A DNA stretch of 64,000 bases from Agapetus fuscipes (taxonomy: Eukaryota > Arthropoda > Insecta > Trichoptera > Glossosomatidae), in NCBI GenBank assembly GCA_951799405.1, contig OX637339.1:4278001-4342000 (forward strand). The letters run 5' to 3'. Below, in pieces: positions 1 through 11,817 of this stretch (position 1 is the stretch's first letter; the number at the start of each line of letters is the position of its first letter). The position numbers and the translations under genes are program-made. Under the pieces are notes generated by a model. The model was not told the DNA's origin. It did not search any database and worked only from the letters and a program-made list of their open reading frames with translations.

Positions 1-33
1 TTGCAGCAATGTCGCAGAACATTTTCATCTCAA

Positions 34-288
34 TTTTTTTTTTAAATGGATTTGTGAAGAGGAATACAATTCACCAATCTATTCTGCCTAAGGTCAGAAA
101 CAGGTATTGATATCATCATTAGAATTATTCAGAATTATTAATCAATAATTACCCAATGAAATCTGTTGAATCAGAATCAAAGCTATGGTCAAATGACCCA
201 AGCGGGGATTGAACCAACATTATTATATTCCAAATACGCTAGAAAGACTAGCCACTTGACTCCCTCGGCTATAAAACCAATGTTCTGA
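34..288 (-). repeat. SINE-D copy (class II tRNA-like head)
   Basis: Reverse-complement copy of the family also seen at 9961, 18181 and 18898. It has a head resembling a long-variable-arm tRNA (GCCGAGGGAG A-box region, GGTTCAATCCC B-box) and an A-rich 3' end at the low coordinate. It ends about 70 bp before the first visible GPCR exon. Confidence 0.7.
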
Positions 289-360
289 GTAGACTCTTGG
301 TTCTTGTGTGTCTGCTGTTGCCTAGACCCCATATATTCATCCAAGTAATATTTATTCCAG

Positions 361-3300
361 GTAACCTAGTGACCACAGTCGCCCTGCTAGCTTGTCCCAG
401 ACTGCGTGGTCACGCCACCACGACATTTGTCCTGTCCCTGTGCGTGTCAGACTTGCTGTTCTGCTCGTTGAACCTGCCGCTGACGGCCTCCAGGTATCTG
501 CACGAGAGCTGGAACTTTGGGCACGCCCTGTGCCAGCTGTTTCCAGTCATATTCTACGGGAATGTGGCCGTTTCATTGCTTTCTATGGTCGCCATCACCA
601 TTAACAGGTAAATAAAATTATAATAGACAATTTCTCCGCTGCTAATTGAAAAAAACATTATGACTGTTGGGATATAGATTATAATACTACTAGTAATTTC
701 TCAACTTGTCCCATCAGTACCCGTAGTACGAGTTTTGTCGTAATACTCAAAGTATTGAGTTTTCGAGAAAAATGTATGTGAACTTGAAAAGCACCAAACT
801 TTTTTCTCGAATACTCAATACTTCGAGTATTGTAAAAAAAAACTGGTACTACGGGTACAGGAGTGTGGTGTAGTGGTTATATCAGAGAGCCAATGAAGAC
901 CACGTTAAGGGTAATTTAATAAAGGATGATATTTGAGAATATGTAGGCTAAGAATAAGTTTGAATTTGCAGCATTGTTCTTAGCTAGCAAATGGCACACT
1001 TGTAAGGAACTACGCCCCTAGCAAACGCAAACAAAAACGCAACAAAGCTACACATATAAAGTGTAATCTTTTGGATCATGCGGCGAGTGGAACCCATTTG
1101 TTTGTACAAATCATGATGAGTTGATGATTTCTTTAGACCACCGTTTCGTGATGTAGTCCCTCCAATGGCACACATGCTACAGGTAAGGGGGCTAACCTTA
1201 CGCCAACCACTTCAGTTGAAATTGGATTTTTCCAGCTCTCGAGGGGTCTGGTACTCATTTCTTGCACAGGCTGAGTAAGATTTGCCAATATTTTATTTTG
1301 AACTTGAAATCAAAACGAAACCAGAAATCATTTCTTACACCCTCGGTGGGATTCGAACCCGAGTTCTTGGTATGGAATGTAAGCACTTTGCTAACTGATC
1401 TATCGATCAAACACAAAATATGATGCTAGAGAGTTGCTTTTCGGATTTTGTTGGCGTGATCTATGGAAGCTGGAGCTTCCGAACATTTCGCCCATGTCTG
1501 CAATGGGCTTCTTCAACGTGAAGGTGAAGTAATGAAGATGATTTTGATTTTGATGAAACTGTGATAATATGAGACGTCTTAGAGCGGGGACTACTAGGAA
1601 AAAGTCTAACAAAATATTTGTATGGGATGCTATATAGAAGAAATCTAATCTAATCTAATCTAAGCTGCAAAGATACATATCATTTAAGATTTATATTAAA
1701 TGCATTCCCACAAGCAGACATGTATAATTTCGCGCTAACACATGCCGCATGTGGACCTACAATATAAAAACCCAATCTCAAATGAACATAAGCCCTGCAA
1801 CTCTTGCCGTCCTTCCCTGAAACAGGGGTGACATTGGCAAAGTGAACCATTTTTTACAGTATGGGTGGTCAGCCGCATACCAACCTATAAGTCAAGGAAC
1901 ATACATCACAAATTACATTTTTTAAATCAATAAACAATAATATAAACATGGACATTAAAAAAAACTAAATCATAAAACCAATTTCACTTTAATAAACCCT
2001 AGCCGCCAACATTACAGATCAACCGCCATTTCTTTCTATCCTTACATACTTCTTTCATTTCCTCCAGAGTCATAACCTTCTTCATACAAGCTCTTCTTTT
2101 ATTATGACTCTGGATATTCCATTCTGGATAGTCCATCCATACCTTTCTCGGTCTTCCTCTACCACTACATCCATCCTTCCTCTACCAGGAAAGAGGAACT
2201 AAAAGTATAAGTACTTCATACTTGCAGTAAAAAGAAAAGATTACTTGAAGCTCAATAAGAAGTACGGAGATCTTATCCTCTCAATAGTTTTAATTGCTTC
2301 AATTTAACTATACCATAGACTTGATGACGTTAAATTAAAATTGTATGCATTGAAAAGGGATCCCACTTAATTCAAATACAGATAGATGATGTCACTAACA
2401 ATTCATTAAAAAATATTAATAGGCATTCCTTCTAGAAGGTTTAAATGATGCGGCGACATTTAATCACTTTATTTTAAGTTCTAAGAAATACCATATTTAT
2501 ATAACTGTTGTCTTCAAGTTAATGTTTCGATAAAAAAGATAAATGAAAGCATAATTATTTGACATTGTATTTACTTTGACCAGTCCGTAGTCCGAAGTGG
2601 CAACACTTCGGACTCGTAAATGGAAGGTTGTGGATTCGGATCCCGGCGGAGCACAAAAATATACGATTTATATTTCGAATGTGCTCTTCGCTGAGTTGAA
2701 AAATTCATAAACCTTTACCAAAGACCGGTCACTGAAAGGTCCATCCAACCTTACAACAACTGGGTCTTGCATGAGAATTGGTGCTTTCTACAGCGACGAC
2801 CAAGCTCGCAGAAGGCTCTTGAGGTGTGATACACACAAAAACAGCGCTCAACAAATAAATCATCTAATATTATTATATTATTATTATTACATACTGAAAT
2901 ATTGAATGTTTTGTTTTGTAATACATACTGATAATTGTATTTAAAAGCAAATATAAATTAATTACTTCATGTGAATTCAATAGATAGGTATTACCTTCTC
3001 CTTCATTAGGAATGCTTACTCGATGAGCTTCCCTCTAAATATTTATTTTTCTTTACTTTTCAGATACATTCTTATCACATGCTATGACTTATATAACAAA
3101 GTGTATTCCAACTTCAACATCTGCCTGCAACTCATCTTCATATGGGCGATTTCTTTTGGACTAATGGTACGTACAAAAACATTACATAATTGAGAGCTTG
3201 GGTTCGATCTCCACCGAGGGTGACAGAAATGATTTCCCGTTTCGGTGCTTATTTCAAAAATCAAAAAATAAAATACGGGCAAGCTTAACTCATCCTTCAC

Positions 3301-4895
3301 AGGAAATGAGCACCAACCTCCTAAGAAAGTCTGAGAAGCCTATATTTCAACTGAAGTGGTTGGCGTAAGGTCCTTACCCGTAAAAATAAATATATTGACA
3401 ACGCAGTAAGAAGTTGTACTATATGTGCAGCTTGGTTGCGTTTTTTTTGTCATTTTTAATATCAAAACTTTCACCAAAAATATGTCATTATTCTTAAATA
3501 CCTACATGTCAAAAACATTTTTTTCACATGGTATCACAATTTTAGTTGTCTATGAATTTTCAACCAATCAAAGCTCACATTATTGACTTCCTGTTTGACC
3601 TTCAACTTCCTATTTCTGCTTTATTTTCAAATAAAAACATGGAGTCTCCTATAAATTTTCTAATCCGTAACAGGTACTTTTTTTGCATTTACTTTATTTT
3701 CTTTTTATCAATAATTAATTAATATCATTAACTTCAACAGATTCCTCCTTTACTCGGCATTTGGGGCCAACTTGGACTCGACCCTGAGACATTCTCTTGC
3801 ACCATCCTGAAGAAAAATGGGCGTTCGCCTAAGAAGTTTTTATTCCTAGTTGCCTTTGTGGTGCCCTGCCTGGCCATCACAGTGTCCTACAGCTGCATCT
3901 ACTGGAAAGTGAGGAGATCCAAGAAAAGACTGGAGGCACACAGCAGGTCAGCGTGACATAGTATTAAACTTTTTAGAGATTGTGTATTCAAATGCAACTG
4001 AGCTTCACATACAGTGCACCTTCTTGCCGCGCTATCCCCGAAGGGCTTTGCATGTGGCGAGTGGAACGCATTAATTTTTACAGGCGTGGGGCGGGTCTTA
4101 CGCAAACCAATTCAGTTGGAGTGAGGGTTTCCCAGCTGCGATGGGGCTGGTACTCAACATAATAAATAAACACCGAAACGGTAAATGATTTCGGACACCC
4201 TCGGTGGGGTTCAAACCCGAACCCTCTATTTTACAAAGTGAAAATTATTTTTTATGAGAATGTGTAAAAATGTTTACAAAACAAAGTTTTATTTATATAA
4301 TTTTCAAGGCTGTCAAATGATCTCCTTACAATTTGTATGCAGATCATTTGACAGCCTCATCAACTGATCACACGTGGCCATGTTTTATCGCTTCCTATTA
4401 ATTATATCACTAAAAAAATCTTAGAAGTGTTCTTCCACTAGCCACTACCAATTACAGTATTTTCTTACAATTGCAAAATTCAATCAAAACCACTCTCTTC
4501 TTTTTTTCAGTCAAATGAACATGAAGGATGTCGTGAATTCCGCACGAGAACGAGAAGACTCCAGACTGACCACCCTAATGCTGAGCATCTTCATCTTTTT
4601 TGTCTGCTCGTTCCTTCCCTTGATGATCATGAACGTGGCAGACGATGACATCAAGTTTCCCTCTCTGCACGTCATGGCCTCCATCTTGGCTTGGGCGTCG
4701 AGCGTCATCAACCCGCTCATCTATGCCGCCACCAACAGACAGTACAGGATGGCGTACAAGAAACTGTTTGGCCGTTTCTACGCCAAGAAGGACACGGCCC
4801 CGCACAAAACAATTCTGTTTCAGCAGTCCACAAACTCGATGAATACTCATAATGTTGAACCCAGATTGCACTTAAACGCAGCTGATAGAAAGTAA
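361..4895 (+). CDS. Tre1/moody-like rhodopsin-family GPCR, 5'-truncated by the window edge
   Basis: Seven-transmembrane receptor. The visible exons are 361-607, 3064-3166, 3741-3946 and 4511-4895, all with AG/GT borders and matching phases, giving 312 residues plus a partial codon. The first exon (N-terminus and start of TM1) is left of the window. Seen in order: the GNLV end of TM1; TM2-TM3 in the first visible exon; an NRY motif in place of DRY, split across the first intron (INR/YILI); TM4; an ECL2 with Cys; TM5 (about residues 155-175); a basic ICL3 (VRRSKKR); TM6; TM7 with NPLIY; and a basic C-tail. Insect Tre1, which guides germ-cell and neuroblast behaviour, carries NRY, and moody is its relative in the blood-brain barrier. 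I infer the Tre1/moody group from NRY and the loop sequences; the ligand is unknown. The TAA stop is at 4893-4895, followed by ATTAAA at 4910. The 2.5-kb first intron carries SINE and RTE copies. Confidence 0.88.
1018..1417 (-). repeat. SINE-A copy (tRNA-derived)
   Basis: Diverged reverse copy. The tRNA-like head at 1340-1417 contains the B box GGTTCGAATCC on the minus strand, and the 3' end near 1018 has the family's GCTT-GTTGCG plus T-rich tail. It is in GPCR intron 1. Confidence 0.65.
1642..2210 (-). mobile_element. RTE-like LINE, 5'-truncated 3' end with SINE-C-like 3' UTR
   Basis: The minus strand encodes the last residues of an RTE reverse transcriptase (a GRPRKVWMD-like segment at about 2130-2210), then a 3' UTR, then the full SINE-C sequence ending in a (TTAGA)n tail at 1642-1660. 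It is almost identical over about 520 bp to 43378-43860, so both are recent copies of one lineage. Confidence 0.7.
2578..2890 (+). repeat. SINE-B copy, tail type I
   Basis: tRNA-like head (B box region GATTCGGATCCCGGCGGAGC), a conserved body, then a tail with CTCTTGAGGTGTGATACACAC and AACAGCGCTCA-CAAATAAATCATC followed by (ATT)n. In GPCR intron 1. Confidence 0.75.
3190..3445 (+). repeat. SINE-A copy (degraded)
   Basis: Shows the family's GGGTTCGATCTCCACCGAGG head end, the CTTCAACTGAAGTGGTTGGCG core and the AGCTTGGTTGCG-T(n) tail. In GPCR intron 2. Confidence 0.65.
4010..4235 (-). repeat. SINE-A copy (degraded, head partly lost)
   Basis: The minus strand matches the family core (CTTCTTGCCGCG, CACATGC, CAACTGAA) and the CACCGAGGGTGTC junction at about 4195. 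In GPCR intron 3. Confidence 0.6.
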
Positions 4896-4909
4896 TGCTT
4901 AGTTTAATT

Positions 4910-4915
4910 ATTAAA
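4910..4915 (+). promoter_or_regulatory. possible polyadenylation signal of the GPCR gene
   Basis: ATTAAA starts 15 nt after the receptor stop codon. It is the second most common animal poly(A) hexamer, but it is unusually close to the stop, so a later site could be used instead. Confidence 0.3.
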
Positions 4916-4963
4916 GAGTGATTATTTGAGTCACATATTTGCTAAAATCTGCTCTCTTCACAT

Positions 4964-5025
4964 ATAACTGTAACTGTAACTGTAACAGAATGTAACTATA
5001 GCTGTAAATCTGTTACAGTTACATT
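4964..5025 (+). repeat. (TAACTG)n microsatellite
   Basis: Repeated GTAACTGTAACTG followed by a partly inverted copy (CTGTTACAGTTACA). It resembles the TACAGTTACA-type 3' tail of the RTE-2 LINE copies at 44840 and 54720. Confidence 0.5.
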
Positions 5026-5564
5026 TAAAATGGCTGACATTTAAAATGCCAATTTCTCAAAATGGGCTGTGTGTGGAGATAGCGCACTTTAGAAATATAT
5101 GACTCTATCAAATATTCCTAACACCCCGTTCACAAACATTCAGAACTAATGCATTTGTGAGAAGCTGTATGCTTGATAGCATATTTAAATGCTTACACTG
5201 GTGAGAGTGTGGTGCGTGCCCAAAGGCAAACCATGGAGGCACGTATGGATCTACACGGCTTAAACTGAATGTGGTGAAAATCAGAACTAAGGTCACCATC
5301 TTGTAAAATGACACTTATGATAGTTGAAGGTGAAGTTAGCTGAATTGTTAAAGTTTCAAGAAGTATTTTGTTGAAGAAAAACAAAATAAACCCATTGATT
5401 TTAGGAGCTTGGAGGCTACAAATTCAGCCGCCCTCCTTCCACTGTCATCTGCGTTCAGTTTAAGCTGTGTCGGACCCAACACATATCCACCTACTAATGC
5501 ATCAATACTCATCTCCTGTGAACGGAGTATAAGTGTCAAGGTAACACACAAATTAAGAAAAAAT

Positions 5565-5760
5565 TGTGTTAAGTCGAAAATTGATTAATTTAATTTTGAA
5601 AGACAGAAATAAAAACTATTTGGATTCCATTATGGTGAGTTTATTATAATATTTAGCTACCTGAAGATGCAAACGGATTGTTTGCGAAACCGGTCTGGAA
5701 TCATAATATACTCGCCGTAATTGAATTCAAAATTGTTTTTATTTTTATCTTTTAAGATGA
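5565..5760 (+). repeat. fold-back repeat with central hammerhead-like hairpin
   Basis: Inverted arms (GGTGAGTTTATTATAAT at about 5634 against ATCATAATATACTCGCC at about 5700, with outer AATTTTGAA/GAATTCAAAATT and AAATAAAAAC/GTTTTTATTT arms) flank a core at 5661-5690: CTGAAGA, one base, a 6-bp GCAAAC/GTTTGC stem, then GAAAC. See finding; catalytic activity is only a possibility. Confidence 0.45.
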
Positions 5761-6134
5761 AGGATTACAAAGTGAATGCCTCTGCAATCAATACAATTTA
5801 ATTTTGTGTTAAATTGACTCTTGATTAATTTAATTTTGTGTTACATTGACATATAGGAATGTTTCTATGTAGTGTAATGTAAACTGTGTGATGAAAAAGA
5901 CCAAAACAATTTTATTATATTCATTTATATTTTTGTATTAATTTAAGTAGGTACTTAATTATTTAAATAAAATATTTTAAAAATAGAAATACATGAATAA
6001 GTATCATTTAAGTTAATATCTTTACTATGGGTTAGTTTTATGAACATTCCTGAGCATTAATGCAGTACATAATTAAAAAAAACTTTCCTGAGGTACATTG
6101 AACGCAATGAACGTGGGTGACAATTCGTCCACTT

Positions 6135-6442
6135 AATTAATTAATTAAATTAGACTGATTTATTTGGTGAGCGCTGTTTTTGTGTTTATCACACCTCAAG
6201 AGCCCTCTGCGAGCTTGGTCACCACTGTAGAAAGCGCCAATTCTCAAGCAAGACCCAGTTGTTGTAAGGCTGGATGGACCTTTTGATGACCGGTCTTTGG
6301 TAAAGGTTTATGAATTTTTCATCCCAGCGCAGAGCAAATTTGAAAATATAAATGGTATATTTTTTGTGCTCCGCCGGGATTCAAACCCACGACCTTCCAG
6401 TTACGAGTCCGAAGTGTTACCACCTGGACTACGGACCGGTCA
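6135..6442 (-). repeat. SINE-B copy, tail type I
   Basis: Reverse copy: tail (ATTTATTTGGTGAGCGCTG, 6158-6176) at low coordinates, body with CTTTACCAAAGACCGGTC, and tRNA-like head (GGTCCGTAGTCC) ending at 6440, where MITE-1 copy 1 begins within 5 bp. Confidence 0.75.
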
Positions 6443-6446
6443 CTTA

Positions 6447-6657
6447 GTGCTTGTTTGTTTTATGTCCATCAGATTTAGAGGTAATTTCACATGCTCAAAA
6501 TTAGTATGTGTACTGAACTAAGTAATGTGTCTTATGAACACTGGAAATTGATTTTAAAAATATTTAAAATGACTCTCACATTATCATGTTTTACGCTTTT
6601 TTCTTAGCTCAAATTGTGTCAACATTGAATCAAATAGTAAATACGCCAAACAAGCAC
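6447..6657. mobile_element. MITE-1 copy 1 (TA-flanked inverted-repeat element)
   Basis: Terminal inverted repeats GTGCTTGTTTG / CAAACAAGCAC are flanked by TA on both sides, as for Tc1/mariner-type MITEs. The interior (ATGTGTACTG, TGTGTCTTATGAACA, ACTCTCACATTATC) is shared with 33666-33900 and 58196-58422. Confidence 0.7.
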
Positions 6658-6959
6658 TAGGGAAACAAGTTGAGGGAGGACGCTGCTGTGATGAACAAAA
6701 TTACTGGGCATTATTTGATTTTTCTTTCACAAAATACACATTGATTTTTAAGACGACTTCCAGAAACCACTTCTTTTTTTATTTGTCAATCGGGCTATTT
6801 TTACCAACACATAAAATAAAAAGCATGAGCGAAACAATGTAGCCAACTTAATGCTGACCTCTCAAAAGTAGCATGTTATAATACAGCGCTGGTAGTTCCA
6901 ATTTTCCCCTTGTTTAATCTGATTGTTGAACATTAATTATATATCGCCACCTGGTAAAA

Positions 6960-7173
6960 CTGAATAAGTTCTGATTCACCGATTTGAGAAATCGCCAATA
7001 AAACATTTTTTGTGTGTAACTTCTCATAGTAAGTGAACTAATTATAAGGAAGTGCTCATGAAAAACTTTTTAACTGCAGGACTTTCACAATTTTCATGTT
7101 TTCTCTCGTAGAAAGTATAAAAAAAAAGTACTTAACTGAGAAACCCATGTTAAATTAAGACGTCACTTATTCA
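6960..7173. mobile_element. MITE-2 copy (about 215 bp)
   Basis: Inverted ends ACTGAATAAGT / ACTTATTCA. The interior matches, in reverse, 40841-41059 (ATTTGAGAAATC, GTGAACTAATTATAAGGAAGTG, TTTTCTCTCGTAGAAA). Confidence 0.65.
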
Positions 7174-7387
7174 ATTTAAGTGTAAGCTTGAGGCATAGAT
7201 ATGTTTGTAATTCTGACCCTTTATTAGGATATGCCTAATATAATTTACATGCCATAAATGAAAATAATGTACAAATACTTAACTATAGGATAATAAGGTA
7301 ATGACACCAAAATGAAGATTGTTGTAAGAAAATATTCATGTTGTTTTATTCCCTACTAACTTGTATTTTCCAACTGGCATTGTCTAG

Positions 7388-7450
7388 AGCAGCGGTCGGG
7401 GAACTTTTTTAACCTTAACCCAAAATATTTTTGTGTAAGTCGATATTACC
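7388..7450 (+). mobile_element. hAT-like terminus remnant
   Basis: CAGCGGTCGGGGAACTTTTT resembles the generic hAT 5' end; a likely counterpart end (GGTTGCCGACCC) is at about 29140. No intact element can be bounded. Confidence 0.3.
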
Positions 7451-7647
7451 CCTTCGCGGCAAGAAGTACACTCTATGTGTAGCTAAGCAGTGTACAAGTA
7501 ATTTATGAGAAAGATTGTGTGTAAATAAAAATGCATGAAAAGAATTTGTAAGTTGAGAAAATGCTCTTTTCTCTATACAGGGTATTTTAGATAAAACAGA
7601 AATCTTGTGTGCAGTGACTAAGAAGCGCAAGTAATTTCTTGACTTGT

Positions 7648-8390
7648 TGCCCATCAGAATCTGCGGAGTAAACGTCAACCCGTTTACCAGCATTAAACTT
7701 CTCGGAGCTTGCATTGACCAACACCTGACACTGGATAATCAAGTATCAAATACTGTCAGATCCGGTTTCTTTGCTGTCCGTCAAATATAGACTGTGGTTA
7801 AAAGTCTGCCTAGAAGTGCTACAAAGGCGATTGTGAACACCTTTGTAGTGGCTAGACTCGACTACTGCAATGCGATCTATGCTGGCCAGCCCACAAATCA
7901 GCTCAATAGGCTTCAATCGCTACAGAACGCCGCAGCTAGACTTATATATGGGGCTGCAAAGTCCTGCCACATCACTCCTCACCTTCAAGCTCTGCATTGG
8001 CTGAAAATCCCCGAGAGGATCACCTTCAAAGTCATCTTGCTCACCTTTAAAACACTGCGTGGGAGTGCTCCAGTGTACCTGATGGAGCTGGTGTCTCCAG
8101 CAACTATAACCTCGCGCGGAACACTGAGGTCAGCTGCATCAAGAAGCAGCTGCCTGGACATCCCTGCAAGAAGGCCCCACACTGTTTTTCGAGACAGGGC
8201 ATTCAAGGCGGCCGCTCCAATGACTTGGAATGCTATTCCCACCTCACTGAGGGAACTGGATTTGGAGAGACCATTTAAAAGATGTCTCAAGACTCACCTC
8301 TTCGTCCAATCATATGGACAAGCACCTTTGCAGTGACACACTGTCATAAAAGGCGCTATATAAATTTTGCATTAATGATAATAATAGGGT
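7648..8390 (+). mobile_element. CR1-like LINE, 3' fragment
   Basis: Encodes the C-terminal part of a reverse transcriptase: KLLGACIDQHLTLDNQVS, then (after a stop at 7788) LDYCNAIYAG, LQNAAARLIYG, LKIPERITFKVILLTFK and the terminal block with AFKAAAPMTWNAIPTSLR. It ends with a GGCGCTATATAAAT 3' end and an (ATAATA) tail. It is broken by a stop and truncated 5', so inactive. Confidence 0.8.
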
Positions 8391-9500
8391 AGGTACTAGT
8401 TCTACCCAGATCTGAAGAAATTGGCTGATGTCTACGCTGCATTGCCAACTGCCTGCTTCTGTCTGTGCATGAAGAGTAAGCCTCAAAATATATGTTATCA
8501 CTCTCTATAAGATAATCTATAGATCACCAGTGGCTGATTTTCATTCTCACCGCCCTAGTCCGTGTGCTAGTGTTGGACCTGCCACCCCTTTCTCAGCTCG
8601 CAGCCTCTCATTGTTTAGGTGCTACATACTAATATGTAGATACAAATACCTACTCATCATCGTCATCATCAAAGGCTCTATGGTTTTTATACTATGACTG
8701 TAATCTCCACGTACTTATATTTTTCTTACTGTATATTTTTTTGCCACTTTGCCAACCTTGGCCCTGGCCAATTGGGTCTTTCGTCAAACTTACAACTGTA
8801 AATCACCAGAGTTATGTAAAAGATAATATCTACACCAATGCAGCTGTAAAAATCATAGATAAGCAACACAAGTGGGATTCTCATAATTATATATTTTTGC
8901 AGGCTTTTATTTACTAAGTAGTAAATAAGCTTGTTGATTGCAAGTTTCAGGCATGAGACATCCATGGCTGGCTAAGCAACAATGAACGGCTACTTTGCAA
9001 ATCTATTGCTGGGGTCCATCGGAGATGGAGTTTCTCGTATCTGCTATAGACCACTGCAACAGATTCCAGATAACCTTTTACAAAAAAAGCTTATTGCAGC
9101 AGTATTGAAAAGGTAGGAATTTAAACACATATTATTGTAGAAAATTTATCATTATGGAAAAAAGATTTTAAATTTAATATTTCACGCGGTAAAATCAAAT
9201 AAACCGCTCAAGGTTTATGTGTGCAAAAGCTAGACACAGATTGAACAGCAAAACATCGTTGCATCAATCAGGAAAATATTTTCGCGGGGGTTTCTTTGTT
9301 TCATTTAATTTTTGCGGTTTTTGACATTATTTAAATTTAGAAAGGATTTGTTTATATCTTGGAAAACTTTACTTAAAATCTTGCGGAATTACATGCAACA
9401 CGGAATTTGACGTAATATGTCAAGTTGGCAGCATATGACAAATAATTTTATTGTCTATGAATTGGTTGTAAATTTTTCGAGGAGGATTTTGGGTTATAAA
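8391..9500. other. intergenic stretch before ATP synthase d
   Basis: No convincing gene or named repeat beyond a short (CATCAT)n run near 8655. The last part (about 9400-9518) presumably contains the ATPsynD promoter and 5' UTR. Confidence 0.4.
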
Positions 9501-9518
9501 GTAATCCTTTCTTAAAAA

Positions 9519-10510
9519 ATGGCTAAAAGGATCGCTCAGAGCTCCATGAACTGGGGCGCCCTCGCAGAACGCGTGGCCCCATCGCAAAAGAATAATTTCG
9601 CCGTCTTCAAAGCGAAATCAGATGGATATCTTAGGCGGTAAGTGTCACTCATCGTTCTGTCATGTCGACTTGCCGATTATATAATGTTAAAAAATATATG
9701 TTATTGTGTTGAAGGGTTCTCGCTAATCCTCCCGAAGCCCCCAAGATCGACTGGGCTTTCTACAAGAACAATGTGGCCATCGCTGGGATGGTTGACAACT
9801 TCCAGAAGCAGTACGACTCCTTGAAGATTCCTTTCCCCGCAGACAGTATGAGCAGCCAAGTGGACGCTCAGGCTAAGGAAGTCCAGGGAGAGATCGCCGC
9901 TTTTGTGAAGGAGTCCAACGTTAAAATTGCAGGGTAATAATTCTATTCACTTTAAGTAAAAGTCGGTGTTATGGCCGAGGGAGCCAAGTGGGCTGATCTT
10001 TCTAGCGTATTTGGAATAGAATAACGTTGGTTCGATCCCCGCCTGAGTCATTTGATCATAACTTTGACCCTGGTTCGACAGATGTCATTGGTTTAAGCCG
10101 CGTACATCCGCATCTATGCAACTTACCTTTCGGATGAATATGTCTAGCTAGAAACTTAAAATGAAGAAAACTGCACTGCTGATTTCCTAATCCAGTCATT
10201 GTTAATTTATTATCAATCAAGTGTGGTATTCTGTATTTTTACTTACAAACCTTTATTTAACAGTTAAAATAATTTAGAGATCGGAAATAGATTCACTGTA
10301 AAACCCTTTTTTTTTTGTAGTTACGAAAACGAACTGAAGCACCTCAACTCTCTCCTGCCCTACGACCAGATGACCATGGAAGACTTTGCCGATTCCCATC
10401 CCAACGAGTCCATGGACATGATCAACCGCCCCAGCATCTGGCCCCACACACCAGAGGAGCAGCCCGGCTTTGTGGACCCCAACGCTGCGCCCGCTGAGCA
10501 CCACCATTAA
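9519..10510 (+). CDS. ATPsynD: ATP synthase subunit d, mitochondrial (complete, 3 exons)
   Basis: Subunit d of the peripheral stalk (stator) of mitochondrial F1Fo-ATP synthase. Exons are 9519-9637, 9715-9933 and 10321-10510; phases agree and give 175 residues, close to the 178 or so of insect homologues. The start MAKRIAQSSMNWGALAER is typical of the family, which has no cleaved presequence. Exon 2 carries the conserved PPEAPKIDWAFYKNNV stretch and exon 3 the acidic YENEL to MTMEDFADSHP region. The TAA stop is at 10508-10510. Intron 1 is 77 bp; intron 2 (387 bp) contains a SINE-D copy at 9961-10095. The next gene to the right (DDX5) converges on it. A 28-nt copy of exon 2 lies about 90 bp downstream (10601-10632). 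Identification is firm. Confidence 0.95.
9961..10095 (+). repeat. SINE-D copy, 5' part
   Basis: Starts AGTCGGTGTTATGGCCGAGG and contains GGTTCGATCCCCGCC (B box) and the family block GACCCTGGTTCGACAGATG. It lies in intron 2 of ATPsynD. Confidence 0.75.
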
Positions 10511-10600
10511 AGACAGGCCATCTCCATCGACAGTGCCACAAATATAAAACATTATGTTTAAGATCAATCATAGTGTTTACCAAGAAAAATGTGTGGTAGT

Positions 10601-10632
10601 TGTTTGACAACTTCCAGAAGCAGTACGACTCT
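10601..10632 (+). repeat. 28-nt duplicate of ATPsynD exon 2 in the 3' flank
   Basis: Positions from about 10603 repeat exactly the exon 2 segment at about 9791-9819 (starts TTGACAACTTCCAGAAGCAG and continues TACGACTC). The sequence around it does not match exon 2. Confidence 0.85.
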
Positions 10633-11817
10633 AGTCAAATTGTTCACTAGCGGTGCTGTTTTAGTTTCCTTCTTTAAATCCATCTCGATCAATATAAAAG
10701 ACATTATTAGCATAGGTCTGTTTCTTCCTATAGTAACAAACGTGCCATGAAATATCAGCGTCATACATCAAAAAGAGACTTGAAATAAGAGTTGCCTATA
10801 AACTGGTTACAACAAAACATTTGTATTAGAGAACGGCCTAGGGTGCACTCCCTAACGGCTCTGATGCTCCATTTATTGCTATTATGTTGATCATGTTGCT
10901 AAATCACTATGGTTGAGCTTAAACCTACAGTTTTATACTTTTCTGGTAATCTGATTGGTCAGCCATCAACATCACGCTTCATCTAGTAATTTTCAATGTA
11001 TAGGACTTGACGTCTGGATGATTATTAGAAGTGAAGTTCATTATTTATTATTTAATGGAATATTGCATTGTATTTTGAATAATGTTCATTTCATGAAGCA
11101 AAAAAAGTGTAGATAATAAAATAATTATATCAATGTAATTTTATTTTTTAGCATTTTATATTTTTTAGGAGCACTTGCAAAATTCATTAATATATACAAA
11201 CTTGAGGGTAAATCAGTGCTACGAGAAACAGACTTGATTCACCACACTAGAATGGGTTGCAGATTTGCAAAATATTGCATTCATCACTCGCTGCTGGTCG
11301 TGCTGTGTTCCGGAGAAAATGCATTTTAGTTTCTGTATTGGGAAACAGACTTTATCCTGCGGCAAATGGCAATGGACTCTGCTCATTTAAAATGTGATTT
11401 AACTGGGCTAGAGACAGGACAGAGAATACAAGATTATGTAGGTAGCAGTGGCGAAGGGTGATTTTTCTCAGAAGGTAATTCATTTGAGAAAAAGAAAGCC
11501 ATCGAACATTAAAATTCCATGGGGAAACATAAAATACTATTTCTAAAAAAAATAACACAATTTTTGTAATTTACACTTAAAGAAAATAAAAGTGGCTTTG
11601 AAATACGTATCTTTCATACAAGACATGAAATCCTTAGAAATTAAGGAAATCATTAAGAGTGAGTATCTGAAATAAATGAGTTATTTATTTCAGATACTCT
11701 GAAGAATCAGTGAAATTTAACATGAATAATGGTTAATCTTTCTAAAAATATAAATTCATGAAGTATTCAATTTTATTTTATTCAAAAATATTGTGTTTAG
11801 TCCGGTTTTTTTTTTTA

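Noticed and set aside
1642..1660. (AATCT)n as a telomeric repeat
   Set aside because: It is the short tail of SINE-C/RTE-1 copies, not the insect TTAGG telomere motif.
9642..9824. 60-codon open frame over ATPsynD
   Set aside because: Out-of-frame reading of intron 1 and exon 2.
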